Shown: positions 52,520 through 60,975, numbered from the stretch's first letter. The stretch: DNA of 64,000 bases from UBA3478 sp965662045 (GCA_965662045.1 CBFIGE010000002.1:62001-126000), one strand, 5' to 3'. Numbers and translations: made by a program. Notes: generated by a model from the letters alone, not told the origin.

Positions 52520-52638
52520 ATTAAAAAAGTGGAGCAGAGAAGCGTAAAATCGAACTGTTTTGTTTGTGACTCAGAATTATGCAATCACTAATAACAGTAT
52601 CATTTTCGTATTTTGAAGACAATTACTTTTTTTAATTT

Positions 52639-53043
52639 TTATTGGCAATCTGTGTTTAATCTCCAAAGTTTATAACTATTTTCATTTAGCATTATACCGC
52701 CATCACATTCAAATGATACTGCCCGTGAGATTTCGTCCCATGTTAAAGTATTTCCATCAAAGGTGTAAGTATCAACACCTGGAATTCTATCTGTATCATC
52801 TAACGCATTGAAATCTGCATCAGCACAAAGGTTATCTGCACTGCCGCAGTTTGCATAAGATGTATACACATTACCATCTACAAATTCAAACATGGTATTT
52901 GCGTACGTTCTATCATCAGGATCTGGTGACCATAACTATTTGCCTTCAACTGTGTAAGCTGGTAAAGGGATGTCTTCAGAATTATCATCACTACTACAAG
53001 CGAAGATTAATAAAGCGGAGGAGAGTAAGATTATTTTTCTCAT
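52639..53043 (-). pseudogene. Lipoprotein gene interrupted by one in-frame TAG
   Basis: On the minus strand a frame starts at ATG (53043) with a lipoprotein signal, MRKIILLSSALLIFACSSDD (Cys16), reads 35 codons and meets TAG at 52936-52938. The same frame then continues for 99 codons to TAA at 52639, with LWSPDPDDRTYANTMFEFVD after the stop. Composition is continuous on both sides, and no frameshift is needed. The second half alone has an ATG at 52893. One substitution (for example CAG to TAG) explains it. The full product would be a 134-residue lipoprotein of unknown role. A sequencing error is possible. Confidence 0.75.
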
Positions 53044-53130
53044 AATGTTATAATGTTTTTATATGACACATCTTAAAATCAGAAAATCCTAACTAAAAAT
53101 TAAAATAATTAAAAAACTACCTTTTTTTCG

Positions 53131-53205
53131 CATTGGCTAACGGCCTCGTATATGAAACCTAGCTTATAAATAGACGCGAACTTTTCGGATTTAGCACAAG
53201 CCGAA
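53131..53205. repeat. Possible remnant of an interspersed repeat
   Basis: The non-coding stretch contains CTAACGGCCTCGTATATGAA and GATTTAGCACAAG, bracketed by a short hairpin (TTCGG 53184-53188 with CCGAA 53201-53205). The pieces TAACGG, GTATATGA and TTTAGCAC recall short repeats that I have seen scattered in Bacteroidota genomes. Only one copy is in this window, so the call rests on memory of similar elements and is weak. Confidence 0.3.
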
Positions 53206-53226
53206 TTTTTAAATTTTTGATAAAAG

Positions 53227-53623
53227 TGGAGCCGGAGGGATTCGAACCCTCGTCCAAACAAGTCATTAATTAGCTTTCTACATGTTTAGTTTTCGATTGA
53301 TTTTCGAGAAACAACTGACCGAAAACTGCCTATTGATTCCTTAACTTTTTAAGATTTAAATACAAACCAAAGTTATTTGTATTCTATGTTGACTTTAATG
53401 GTGCCTCTAATCTAATCGCCATCAACAAGGGCTATTAAGAGACATTTAGCTCTCCCGCCTAGCGGGACTGGGCTTGATTCTACTATACTTCGAATTATTA
53501 AGCAGCTAAAGCGTAGTTATTTTCGCCATTTAAAAAGGTTGAAATAGATATTAACGAGCATTAATTTCATAGCTCGACATGCTTACCAACCAATTGATCT
53601 CGCTGTCTAATCCGGTCGGCCCC
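53227..53623 (-). ncRNA. ssrA: Transfer-messenger RNA (tmRNA)
   Basis: A one-piece tmRNA of about 397 bases. The 5' end GGGGCCGACCGGATTAGACA pairs with the 3' GGCTCC (53228-53233) to make the acceptor arm, and the T-arm GAGGGTTCGAATCCCTC is present. The tag frame reads GGC GAA AAT AAC TAC, then GCT TTA GCT GCT TAA (53527 down to 53498), giving GENNYALAA. With the charged Ala, stalled products get A-GENNYALAA for proteolysis. After the discriminator A the DNA reads CTT, so CCA is not encoded and must be added. Confidence 0.96.
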
Positions 53624-53691
53624 ATAATTTCAAAGAAACGAATGGCGAAATTAGAAAAAAAATGCACAGTTCGTAACTCTTAAGCTTAATT

Positions 53692-54810
53692 TTAAGTTTT
53701 TTTGATATCGACATCCCAATGAACTACAGGATGAACCTTGGGTGCGGAATAGGCACTTAAAACTTTAAATTTAAGTTCTAATTTTTCTAGCTTTTCAAGT
53801 GTTTTAACTTGAATGATTTTAGTTTGTCCACCTTTTAAGTGAATCACAGGAGAGCTTTCATAAAATGTGAATTCCATTTGATTTTCAAGGATTAAATCAC
53901 TGCTAGAGTTGTTGCTTAATTCTAGTCGTAAAATACTAGTATTGTTGATATAGGAAATATTTTGAATTTCAACCATAGCCTGAATAAGCGGTATTAAAAA
54001 GTCCTCTTTTCCAATCAATAGGTCATTATAGGCTGCAACGGTTCTTCGAGCGAATAAGGCTTCTTTCATGCCGTTTAGACTTCGCTCTTTGGAAAAGACC
54101 AGGGTTAACGGTCTTTTTAAACCTTTGTTTGCATAATCCCATTCAATTAGGCCATGTACATCTGAAGTGGCTAAAATAGCTAAATTGTACTCCAAGGCTA
54201 AGGCAAGTGATTCTTCAGCGTATGCACCAAAGTTGATGACTTCTATGCCGTGAAGTTCGTTTTGAGCAATGCGTTTTTTTTGGAAGTCTCGTAAAACTGG
54301 GTTTCCATCTGGTGATTGTGCATACCAAGCGGGATGATTCCAAAAAACAAAAGCCCCTTGCTTCTTTGCCGTTTTAAACGATTGTAAGGCATCGTCTTGA
54401 AGCAGTTCATTTGCATCACCAATAAAAATGGCGTTGTTGTGACCTATTGGAGCACTTCTGGTAATTTCAGACCCGGGTATGATGATTAAATTGTGATCTT
54501 TAGCTTCTTGTTGCGCAAGTACAATGGCTCTGTTGCGATCGGGATGCGGAATATCAGAAGAATGCGGTTGATACTCAAGGTGCTCTGTTATTGCAATTGC
54601 ATCTAAGCCATCCATTAAAGCCTCTTGAACTCGAATATCAGGCCAAACTGAGCCATCCGAGAACACCGAGTGCATGTGTAAATCAGTTTTTAGGGTCAAA
54701 TAACCCTCTATATTTGGGTATTCAAAGGGTTCGTTTCCAGCGTGGCTGTGGTTTTGAGCTGTGATTAATAGCGTGCTAAAAAGACCTAAAAGAAAAAAGA
54801 AATTTTTCAT
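53692..54810 (-). CDS. Secreted PHP-domain metallohydrolase
   Basis: A 372-residue protein with signal peptide MKNFFFLLGLFSTLLITAQ. The PHP metal site is complete: DLHMHSVFSDGS, AIAITEHLEYQP, IPGSEITRS, VFWNHPAW and ILATSDVHGLIEW. A C-terminal beta-sandwich of about 90 residues (from about 285) follows. PHP domains hydrolyse phosphoesters; most are cytosolic, so export points to scavenging of phosphate from outside substrates. The substrate is not known. It lies downstream of nothing obvious and is followed by the tmRNA gene. Confidence 0.88.
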   Translation of the reverse strand: MKNFFFLLGLFSTLLITAQNHSHAGNEPFEYPNIEGYLTLKTDLHMHSVFSDGSVWPDIRVQEALMDGLDAIAITEHLEYQPHSSDIPHPDRNRAIVLAQQEAKDHNLIIIPGSEITRSAPIGHNNAIFIGDANELLQDDALQSFKTAKKQGAFVFWNHPAWYAQSPDGNPVLRDFQKKRIAQNELHGIEVINFGAYAEESLALALEYNLAILATSDVHGLIEWDYANKGLKRPLTLVFSKERSLNGMKEALFARRTVAAYNDLLIGKEDFLIPLIQAMVEIQNISYINNTSILRLELSNNSSSDLILENQMEFTFYESSPVIHLKGGQTKIIQVKTLEKLEKLELKFKVLSAYSAPKVHPVVHWDVDIKKT

Positions 54811-54898
54811 AAAAATGGAATCTAGAAATGATTGTATCCTGCTAAGAGCAATTATCTAGTTAAGATAAGTTGATTTTCAGCAAATTACCACAAAAATA

Positions 54899-55111
54899 TT
54901 AGGGTAATTGAAAGAGGTCCTCTACACTGCATTCTAAGGTTAAGGCAATTTTCAATGCGAGTACAGTTGAAGGAACATAAATTCCGTTTTCAATGGCATT
55001 AATACTTTTTCTGGATACATCAGCACGTTCAGACAATTCTTGTTGGGTGAAGCCTTTGGCTTTTCTGAGGCTTTGCAGATTGTTCAATAACTTTTGATGA
55101 TTTTTTCCCAA
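54899..55111 (-). CDS. Small XRE-family DNA-binding regulator
   Basis: A 70-residue Cro/CI-type helix-turn-helix protein: LQSLRKAKGFTQQELSERAD, then VSRKSINAIENGIYVPSTVL and a short tail ECSVEDLFQL. It is of the YozG/YgzD size class, which is often paired with a small membrane protein. Here the partner gene is upstream by 3 bases, probably transcribed first. Confidence 0.9.
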   Translation of the reverse strand: MGKNHQKLLNNLQSLRKAKGFTQQELSERADVSRKSINAIENGIYVPSTVLALKIALTLECSVEDLFQLP

Positions 55112-55114
55112 CGC

Positions 55115-55540
55115 TTATTTTTTTTCAAAACTTTCAACTGTTTTGTTGATTTCTTCGCTTTGGTTCGGATAGATGTAACCTGCGATAATATGACCTATAC
55201 CGATGAAGGATACCAGTAACCCAACTCCGTATAAAACCTTGAGATTCAAACCAAAATAGCCTAAGCAAAAAAGACCAATTCCGACAAAAATGGCAACTAC
55301 GCCGCTTCGTCTAAGGTCAGTTGATGATTTTTTTTCTTGAAGTGAATCGAGTAATTCCTTAACGTCTTCAGTGTCTTTGATATTTTTTGAAACTTCAATA
55401 ATAGTGTTGTATTTGTTTTTTTTATTTCTGCTATTGAAGAAAATGGCAATCCATACAATTACTAAGGGAGTTAGTATTGCTATTGTTGGAATCAATAACT
55501 GTGGATCAGAAAATAACGATAGGTTGATAAAGCTTGTCAT
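55115..55540 (-). CDS. Small membrane protein paired with XRE regulator
   Basis: A 141-residue protein with one N-terminal helix (about 14-35), a cytosolic Lys/Asp-rich segment (SKNIKDTEDVKELLDSLQEK) and two more helices (about 78-97 and 100-122). It has no known domain. The tight pairing with an XRE regulator resembles other two-gene modules in Firmicutes and Bacteroidota whose signal is not known. Confidence 0.75.
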   Translation of the reverse strand: MTSFINLSLFSDPQLLIPTIAILTPLVIVWIAIFFNSRNKKNKYNTIIEVSKNIKDTEDVKELLDSLQEKKSSTDLRRSGVVAIFVGIGLFCLGYFGLNLKVLYGVGLLVSFIGIGHIIAGYIYPNQSEEINKTVESFEKK

Positions 55541-55635
55541 AGGATATTTTTAAATTAGATTGTAACGCAAAGGTAACATTTTATTTTTAAATGATACGCA
55601 AAGGTTACTTTTTTGTTTTCCTAGACTATTTGACT

Positions 55636-56457
55636 CTAGTTTGATTCCGTGATTACCTTGCGTATAGAAGTTAATTGTCGTAGCAATGCGTCTAATTGTT
55701 CAAGAGGAAGCATATTGGCTCCATCACTTTTAGCCAATGTTGGTTCTGGGTGCGTCTCAATAAATAATCCATCAACTCCTGCAGCTATGCCAGCTTTAGC
55801 CATAGTTGAAATAAGGGCTGGTCTTCCTCCAGTTACTCCACTCGATTGATTGGGTTGTTGGAGCGAGTGCGTTACATCTAATACGACTGGAGCGTAATTT
55901 TGCATGGTGGGAATACCTCTGTAATCAATGACTAGATCTTGATAACCAAACATACTCCCGCGTTCCGTAATTAAGGCTTTGTCATTGCCACTTTCTTGAA
56001 CCTTTTGCACTGCAAATTGCATGCTTTCTGGGCTCATGAATTGGCCTTTTTTGAGATTAACCGCTTTGCCAGTTTGTGCAGCTGCTACGATTAGATCTGT
56101 TTGTCTTACTAAAAAAGCAGGTATCTGTAAGACATCTACATAACTTGCTGCTAATGCTGCATCTTCTTCTTTGTGTATATCTGTTACTGTTGGAATGTCA
56201 AAGGTTTCACCAACCTTACGCAATATTTTTAGGGCTTTCTCATCTCCGATTCCTGTAAAAGAGTCTAACCTACTTCGATTGGCTTTTTTAAAACTTCCTT
56301 TAAAAATAAAAGGGATGTCGTATTTTTCTGTGAGTTCACAGATGTGTTCTGCTATTTCTAGTGCCATTGCCTCACTTTCAATTGCGCATGGTCCAGCCAA
56401 TAAAAAAAATTGATTTGAAGCAGAATTTTTGAGTTTGGAGATTTTTGAAGATTCCAT
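55636..56457 (-). CDS. kdsA: 3-deoxy-8-phosphooctulonate (KDO8P) synthase
   Basis: A 273-residue DAHP-type aldolase making KDO-8-phosphate from arabinose-5-phosphate and phosphoenolpyruvate for lipopolysaccharide. LLAGPCAIESEAMALEI, FKGSFKKANRSRLDSFTG, DVTHSLQQPNQSSGVTGG and THPEPTLAKSDGANMLPLEQ are all conserved. The absence of a metal-ligand Cys at the usual N-terminal position is hard to judge: CAIESE is present, so a metal-dependent type is possible. Confidence 0.96.
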   Translation of the reverse strand: MESSKISKLKNSASNQFFLLAGPCAIESEAMALEIAEHICELTEKYDIPFIFKGSFKKANRSRLDSFTGIGDEKALKILRKVGETFDIPTVTDIHKEEDAALAASYVDVLQIPAFLVRQTDLIVAAAQTGKAVNLKKGQFMSPESMQFAVQKVQESGNDKALITERGSMFGYQDLVIDYRGIPTMQNYAPVVLDVTHSLQQPNQSSGVTGGRPALISTMAKAGIAAGVDGLFIETHPEPTLAKSDGANMLPLEQLDALLRQLTSIRKVITESN

Positions 56458-56474
56458 TTTAAGTAAACTTTGTT

Positions 56475-56482
56475 CAAAGTTA
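56475..56482 (-). promoter_or_regulatory. Putative -7 promoter box for kdsA
   Basis: On the minus strand the sequence reads TAACTTTG, an exact TAnnTTTG, 17 bases before the kdsA ATG. It lies 22 bases from the oppositely oriented typA box, so the two promoters are back to back. Confidence 0.5.
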
Positions 56483-56504
56483 AAACCATTGCTTAAAATA
56501 CAAG

Positions 56505-56512
56505 TATATTTG
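56505..56512 (+). promoter_or_regulatory. Putative -7 promoter box for typA
   Basis: TATATTTG, an exact TAnnTTTG, 32 bases before the typA ATG. No clear -33 TTTG at 17-23 bases was found upstream; the nearest TTG is at 56489-56491. Confidence 0.5.
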
Positions 56513-56544
56513 CGCGCTGAAAGACTTAAAATCCGCAGATTCCT

Positions 56545-58344
56545 ATGTCAAAAATCAAAAATATTGCAATTATTGCCCATGTTGACCATGGCAAAACTAC
56601 CCTTGTAGATAAAATCATGTTCCATTGTCAACTCTTCAGAGATAATGAAAATAAGGGAGATTTAATTTTGGATAACAATGATTTGGAACGGGAAAGAGGC
56701 ATTACTATTGTTTCAAAAAATGTTTCTGTCACCTATAAAGAACATAAAATAAACATTATTGATACTCCTGGGCACGCTGATTTTGGAGGAGAGGTTGAGC
56801 GCGTACTCAATATGGCAGATGGTGTTTTGTTGCTTGTAGATGCCTTCGAAGGGCCTATGCCTCAAACTAGGTTTGTTCTGCAAAAAGCCATTGACTTGGG
56901 TTTAAAGCCTTGTGTAGTTGTCAATAAAGTCGATAAGGAAAATTGTACACCTGAAGAAGTACATGAAAAAGTTTTTGATTTAATGTTTGAGTTGGGAGCT
57001 GAAGAATGGCAATTAGATTTTCCAACAGTATACGGTTCGGCTAAACACAATTGGATGTCTGAAGATTTTCAAAAACCCACTTCAAATATTGAACCTTTAC
57101 TAGACATGGTGTTGGAACATATACCTTCCTTCGAACCCAAGCAAGGTAATACTCAAATGCTTATCACTTCTTTAGATTACTCTTCTTTTACGGGAAGAAT
57201 TGCTATTGGTAGATTGCAACGAGGCAACCTAAATGAAGGGCAGCAAATAAGTTTAGTTCGCAGAGATGGGAGTGTAGCTAAATCGAGAATTAAGGAACTT
57301 TTTATTTTTGAAGGTTTAGGACGTAAAAAAGTGGCTACTATTCAAACAGGTGACATATGTGCTATTGTGGGAATGGACAATTTTGAAATTGGAGACACTG
57401 TTGCTGATATAGAAGCTCCAGAGGGCTTAAAAACTATTGCCATTGATGAGCCTACAATGAGTATGCTCTTTACTATTAATGATAGTCCATTTTTCGGTAA
57501 AGATGGAAAGTTCGTCACTTCAAGACATATTAAAGAACGCTTAGAAAAAGAGCTTGAAAAGAATCTTGCACTTCGTGTTGAAGAAACAGAAAGCGCTGAC
57601 CGGTTTATGGTATTTGGAAGAGGGGTTCTTCATTTATCTGTCTTAATAGAAACCATGAGAAGAGAGGGTTATGAGTTGCAGATTGGTCAACCTCAGGTAA
57701 TTATTAAAGATGTTGATGGACAAAAATGCGAGCCGATAGAGCAACTCACAATTGATTTACCTGAAGACATATCAGGAAAGGCAGTCGAGCTAGTGAGCAT
57801 GCGTAAGGGAGAAATGATTAGTATGCAAGCTAAAGGAACACGAATGATTTGTGAATTTGTAATTCCCTCAAGAGGTATCATTGGTCTTAGAAATCAACTG
57901 TTAACGGCAACAGCTGGTGAGGCTATTATGTCGCATCGATTTCTAGAGTTTCAGCCTTTGAAAGGAGCAATTCCTGGTCGTATTAATGGATCTTTGGTTT
58001 CTATGGAAAATGGAACTGCTATTCCTTATTCAATAGATAAACTTCAAGAAAGAGGTAAGTTTTTCATCGATCCGGGTGAGCCCATTTACGAAGGCCAGGT
58101 CATTGGTGAAAATACAAGAGGAGAGGATATGACAGTTAATGTAACAAAGACAAAAAAGCTTTCAAATGTTCGTGCAGCTGGTTCCGATGACAAAACAAAG
58201 ATTGTCCCTGCCATAAAATTCACATTAGAAGAGGCGTTGGAATATATTCAAAAGGATGAATATGTTGAGGTTACTCCTAATGCACTTCGGTTGAGAAAAA
58301 TATATTTAAGAGAGGTCGATCGCAAACGAAACAAGACGATTTAG
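56545..58344 (+). CDS. typA: Ribosome-associated GTPase TypA/BipA
   Basis: A 599-residue translational GTPase, related to EF-G, that helps 50S assembly and stress adaptation. AIIAHVDHGKTTLVDKIMFH (P-loop), ERERGITIVSKNVSV (switch I), IDTPGHADFGGEVERV and VVNKVDKENCTPEEV (G4) are present. The BipA C-terminal block IIGLRNQLLTATAGEAIMSH is also seen. Its stop overlaps the stop of the convergent glucokinase gene by 4 bases. Confidence 0.97.
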   Translation: MSKIKNIAIIAHVDHGKTTLVDKIMFHCQLFRDNENKGDLILDNNDLERERGITIVSKNVSVTYKEHKINIIDTPGHADFGGEVERVLNMADGVLLLVDAFEGPMPQTRFVLQKAIDLGLKPCVVVNKVDKENCTPEEVHEKVFDLMFELGAEEWQLDFPTVYGSAKHNWMSEDFQKPTSNIEPLLDMVLEHIPSFEPKQGNTQMLITSLDYSSFTGRIAIGRLQRGNLNEGQQISLVRRDGSVAKSRIKELFIFEGLGRKKVATIQTGDICAIVGMDNFEIGDTVADIEAPEGLKTIAIDEPTMSMLFTINDSPFFGKDGKFVTSRHIKERLEKELEKNLALRVEETESADRFMVFGRGVLHLSVLIETMRREGYELQIGQPQVIIKDVDGQKCEPIEQLTIDLPEDISGKAVELVSMRKGEMISMQAKGTRMICEFVIPSRGIIGLRNQLLTATAGEAIMSHRFLEFQPLKGAIPGRINGSLVSMENGTAIPYSIDKLQERGKFFIDPGEPIYEGQVIGENTRGEDMTVNVTKTKKLSNVRAAGSDDKTKIVPAIKFTLEEALEYIQKDEYVEVTPNALRLRKIYLREVDRKRNKTI

Positions 58345-59084
58345 TGTATTTGGTTCACACTGGCTATGGCTGCTCCGATGATTCCGGCTTGATTTTTTAA
58401 TTCTGAGGCTTCAATCGGAGTTTCGATGGTGATATGCTTTTTAAAGTTTTCCCAATTTTTCGAGATTCCTCCTCCTACAAGAATTAGATTAGGAGCGGTT
58501 ATGAGTTCAACTACTTCGAGAAAGCGATTAAAGCGTTTTGCCCACTTTTTGGTGTTTAACCCTTCTCGATCTTTAGCAGAAGAAGCAGCCCAAGTTTCAA
58601 TTTTAGTATATTCCTTGTAAGGAATTTGTCCCAATTCAAAATTTGGGATAAGTTGACCGTTAAAGAAGGCTCCACTTCCTAAACCGGTTCCTACTGTAAT
58701 CATTAAAACTAAACCTTTTTGTTGTTCCTCACTCAGTTCCTTAATGCTAGCGAATCCAGCGGCATCTGCATCATTTATAATGGTGAAATCGCAAGAGGTT
58801 CTGTGGGTAAAAAGCGCCTTTATATCTACACCTACCCATGAGGAGGATAAATTACCTGGTGATGTACAGATTCCATTTTTTACTATGGTGGGAAAACCAC
58901 ATCCCACTGCCCCTTGATAATTAAAATGCTCAATTATAAGGGCGATGGTTTCGGTCATGGCTAGAGGAGATCTTGAACTGGGTGTAGGTATGCGATGACG
59001 TTCTGACACCATTTCACCTGTTGAGGTGTTTACTAATGCACCTTTGATTCCGCTGCCACCTATATCTATTCCTAATCTAATCAT
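58341..59084 (-). CDS. ppgK: Polyphosphate glucokinase-like ROK-family kinase
   Basis: A 247-residue ROK-type kinase. GIDIGGSGIKGALV is the phosphate 1 loop, FTIINDADAAGFASIKEL holds the catalytic Asp, and MITVGTGLGSGAFFNGQLIP phosphate 2. The polyphosphate-using members have just this short form with LIPNFELGQIPY. It would make glucose-6-phosphate from polyphosphate or ATP. It is 2 bases downstream of the ftsE-like gene. Confidence 0.87.
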   Translation of the reverse strand: MIRLGIDIGGSGIKGALVNTSTGEMVSERHRIPTPSSRSPLAMTETIALIIEHFNYQGAVGCGFPTIVKNGICTSPGNLSSSWVGVDIKALFTHRTSCDFTIINDADAAGFASIKELSEEQQKGLVLMITVGTGLGSGAFFNGQLIPNFELGQIPYKEYTKIETWAASSAKDREGLNTKKWAKRFNRFLEVVELITAPNLILVGGGISKNWENFKKHITIETPIEASELKNQAGIIGAAIASVNQIH

Positions 59085-59086
59085 AA

Positions 59087-59764
59087 TTAGTTATTCATTA
59101 CTTCAAAAATAGTCGCATTATCGCATTTCAGCGTTTTATTGGGATATTTATAAATGAGCGTATAATCATGTGTGGCCATAATAATAGTATTACCACTGAG
59201 ATGAATCTCTTGTAATAAGTTCATTACTTCTTCACTGGTTTCTGGATCTAAATTTCCCGTTGGTTCATCTGCCAAAATTAGTTCAGGATTATTGAGCAAA
59301 GCCCTTGCGATTGCAATCCTTTGTTGCTCACCACCTGACAATTCGTGTGGAAATTTATGCGCTTTATTCTCCATGCCCACTTTTTCAAGAACTTCTTTTA
59401 TTTTTTTCTCAATCTTAGATTTACTAGACCATCCTGTAGCCTCTAATACAAAGGCTAAATTGCTGCTGACACTGCGGTCAGATAACAATTTAAAATCTTG
59501 AAATATGATTCCTAATTTTCTTCTGAGATAGGGGACGTCCTTCTCTTTGAGTTGCCTCAAATTGAAACCAACTATTTCAGATTGCCCTTTCGTCAAAGAC
59601 AATTCACCGTATAAAGTTTTTAAAAGACTACTCTTGCCACTTCCCGTTTTTCCGATAATGTAGACAAATTCACCTTTGTGTACCTTTAAACTAATATCTT
59701 TGAGAATGATACTGTTTCCTTGAAAGATTTGAGCATCTTTCATCTCGAGTATATGGTCATTCAT
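59087..59764 (-). CDS. ftsE: FtsE-like ABC transporter ATPase
   Basis: A 225-residue ATPase. Walker A is IGKTGSGKSSLLKTLYGEL, the Q-loop is GIIFQDFKLLSDRSV, the signature is LSGGEQQRIAIARALL and Walker B LILADEPTGNLDPET. The small size and the FQDFKLL segment point to FtsE, which with FtsX controls cell-wall hydrolases at division, though LolD cannot be excluded. No ftsX gene is next to it. The ROK kinase gene follows within 2 bases, an odd pairing. Confidence 0.82.
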   Translation of the reverse strand: MNDHILEMKDAQIFQGNSIILKDISLKVHKGEFVYIIGKTGSGKSSLLKTLYGELSLTKGQSEIVGFNLRQLKEKDVPYLRRKLGIIFQDFKLLSDRSVSSNLAFVLEATGWSSKSKIEKKIKEVLEKVGMENKAHKFPHELSGGEQQRIAIARALLNNPELILADEPTGNLDPETSEEVMNLLQEIHLSGNTIIMATHDYTLIYKYPNKTLKCDNATIFEVMNN

Positions 59765-59856
59765 ATCAGAAGGATTTGATATCTCAAATATACGTTTATC
59801 GTATTAATTTACGTTAGCTTCAAGTGATACAGTTTAGACTTGAAACAAATCAACCA

Positions 59857-60951
59857 ATGAATCAACAGTCGGCAGTAATTCGAAATCTGTTTTGTACTAT
59901 GCTCGTGTATTGGGTGGGATTGTATATGGTTCAAAGTCAAAACTTAATTCTAAACCCAAGTTTTGAAGAATTCTTGAAATGCCCTGAAGATTTAGGAACT
60001 TTTGCTTACGATGTAAAGCATTGGAATTCTGCTACAGCTGGCAGTACGGATTATTTCAACAGTTGTAGCGAGTCTATGGGTATACCTAAGAATTTCAATG
60101 GAGAACAACAACCATATGACGGCCAAGCGTATGCGGGATTGTATCTAATTGCTCCTTCTGATTACCGTGAATATCTCCAAGTTCCATTTAAATACGAGCT
60201 AGAAAAAGATCACGTCTATGAGTTGTCTTTTTGGTTATCTCTTGCGGAGAGTTCTGATTATGCCGTTCGAGATTTTGAGATTTTGCTCAATGAAAAAGAA
60301 GTGCTTATAAATAAAAAAACCAATTTACTAAAAGGGGAAATAGCAAAATATAAGGAGAATCGTATGCATTCCCTTCAGACGCGTAAACCTAGTTTTATTC
60401 TAAATAGAGATCAGTGGTTTCAGATCAAATTTAAATTCAAAGCCAAAGGATTTGAGCGGTTTTTAATTTTTGGAAATCTCAAAACAAATCGATCAACACT
60501 AAAGAGAGAGGCTATTTCATGGGGTACTAAACGGGGCTCATACTATTACATTGACGATTTCTCATTAGTTCAACTCGATCCACCTCCTAAAACATATAAA
60601 ACAGAAGTTCTTTACACTTTTGAAAATGTATATTTTGCCTTTGACTCTGCATTTTTAAATGAAAAATCTCGTGAGAGTGTAAAGCGATTAAAAGTGTTTT
60701 TAGATGAGCATCCTACTTATAAGATAACTATCATTGGAAATACTGATAGTGAAGGTAGTGACGCGTACAATCAACAGCTGGCGCTAAACAGGGCTAGAGG
60801 AATAGCTTTGTATTTAGAAAATTTAGGTCTTGGCAATAATCGACTTGAGGTAAAATCTCAAGGTAGTCAGTATCCAAGGGCAACAAATACTTCTACTGAA
60901 GGTCGAAGATTAAACCGAAGAGTTGAATTTGTTTTGACTCAAATTGATTAA
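59857..60951 (+). CDS. OmpA-family protein with N-terminal carbohydrate-binding-like domain
   Basis: About 364 residues from the ATG at 59857; a GTG at 59824 in the same frame is possible. A hydrophobic segment (FCTMLVYWVGLYMV) serves as a signal. Residues 30-250 form a beta-sandwich, beginning NLILNPSFEEFLKCPEDLGT, a shape seen in carbohydrate-binding modules. The C-terminal 110 residues are an OmpA/MotB peptidoglycan-binding domain (VYFAFDSAFLNEKSRES, TDSEGSDAYNQQLALNRARG, GRRLNRRVEFVL). It likely anchors the outer membrane to the wall. Confidence 0.9.
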   Translation: MNQQSAVIRNLFCTMLVYWVGLYMVQSQNLILNPSFEEFLKCPEDLGTFAYDVKHWNSATAGSTDYFNSCSESMGIPKNFNGEQQPYDGQAYAGLYLIAPSDYREYLQVPFKYELEKDHVYELSFWLSLAESSDYAVRDFEILLNEKEVLINKKTNLLKGEIAKYKENRMHSLQTRKPSFILNRDQWFQIKFKFKAKGFERFLIFGNLKTNRSTLKREAISWGTKRGSYYYIDDFSLVQLDPPPKTYKTEVLYTFENVYFAFDSAFLNEKSRESVKRLKVFLDEHPTYKITIIGNTDSEGSDAYNQQLALNRARGIALYLENLGLGNNRLEVKSQGSQYPRATNTSTEGRRLNRRVEFVLTQID

Positions 60952-60975
60952 ATTCAAGCTTTAAAATTTCAAGCC

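Noticed and set aside
52851..53045. A 64-codon plus-strand frame opposite the broken lipoprotein
   Set aside because: It is rich in His, Tyr and Arg from antisense codons and starts inside the other gene; the minus-strand frame with a lipoprotein signal is the real one.
53220..53260. A tRNA-like T arm (GGTTCGAATCC on the minus strand)
   Set aside because: It is the 3' part of the tmRNA. The matching acceptor strand is about 390 bases away and carries the tag frame, so it is not a separate tRNA.
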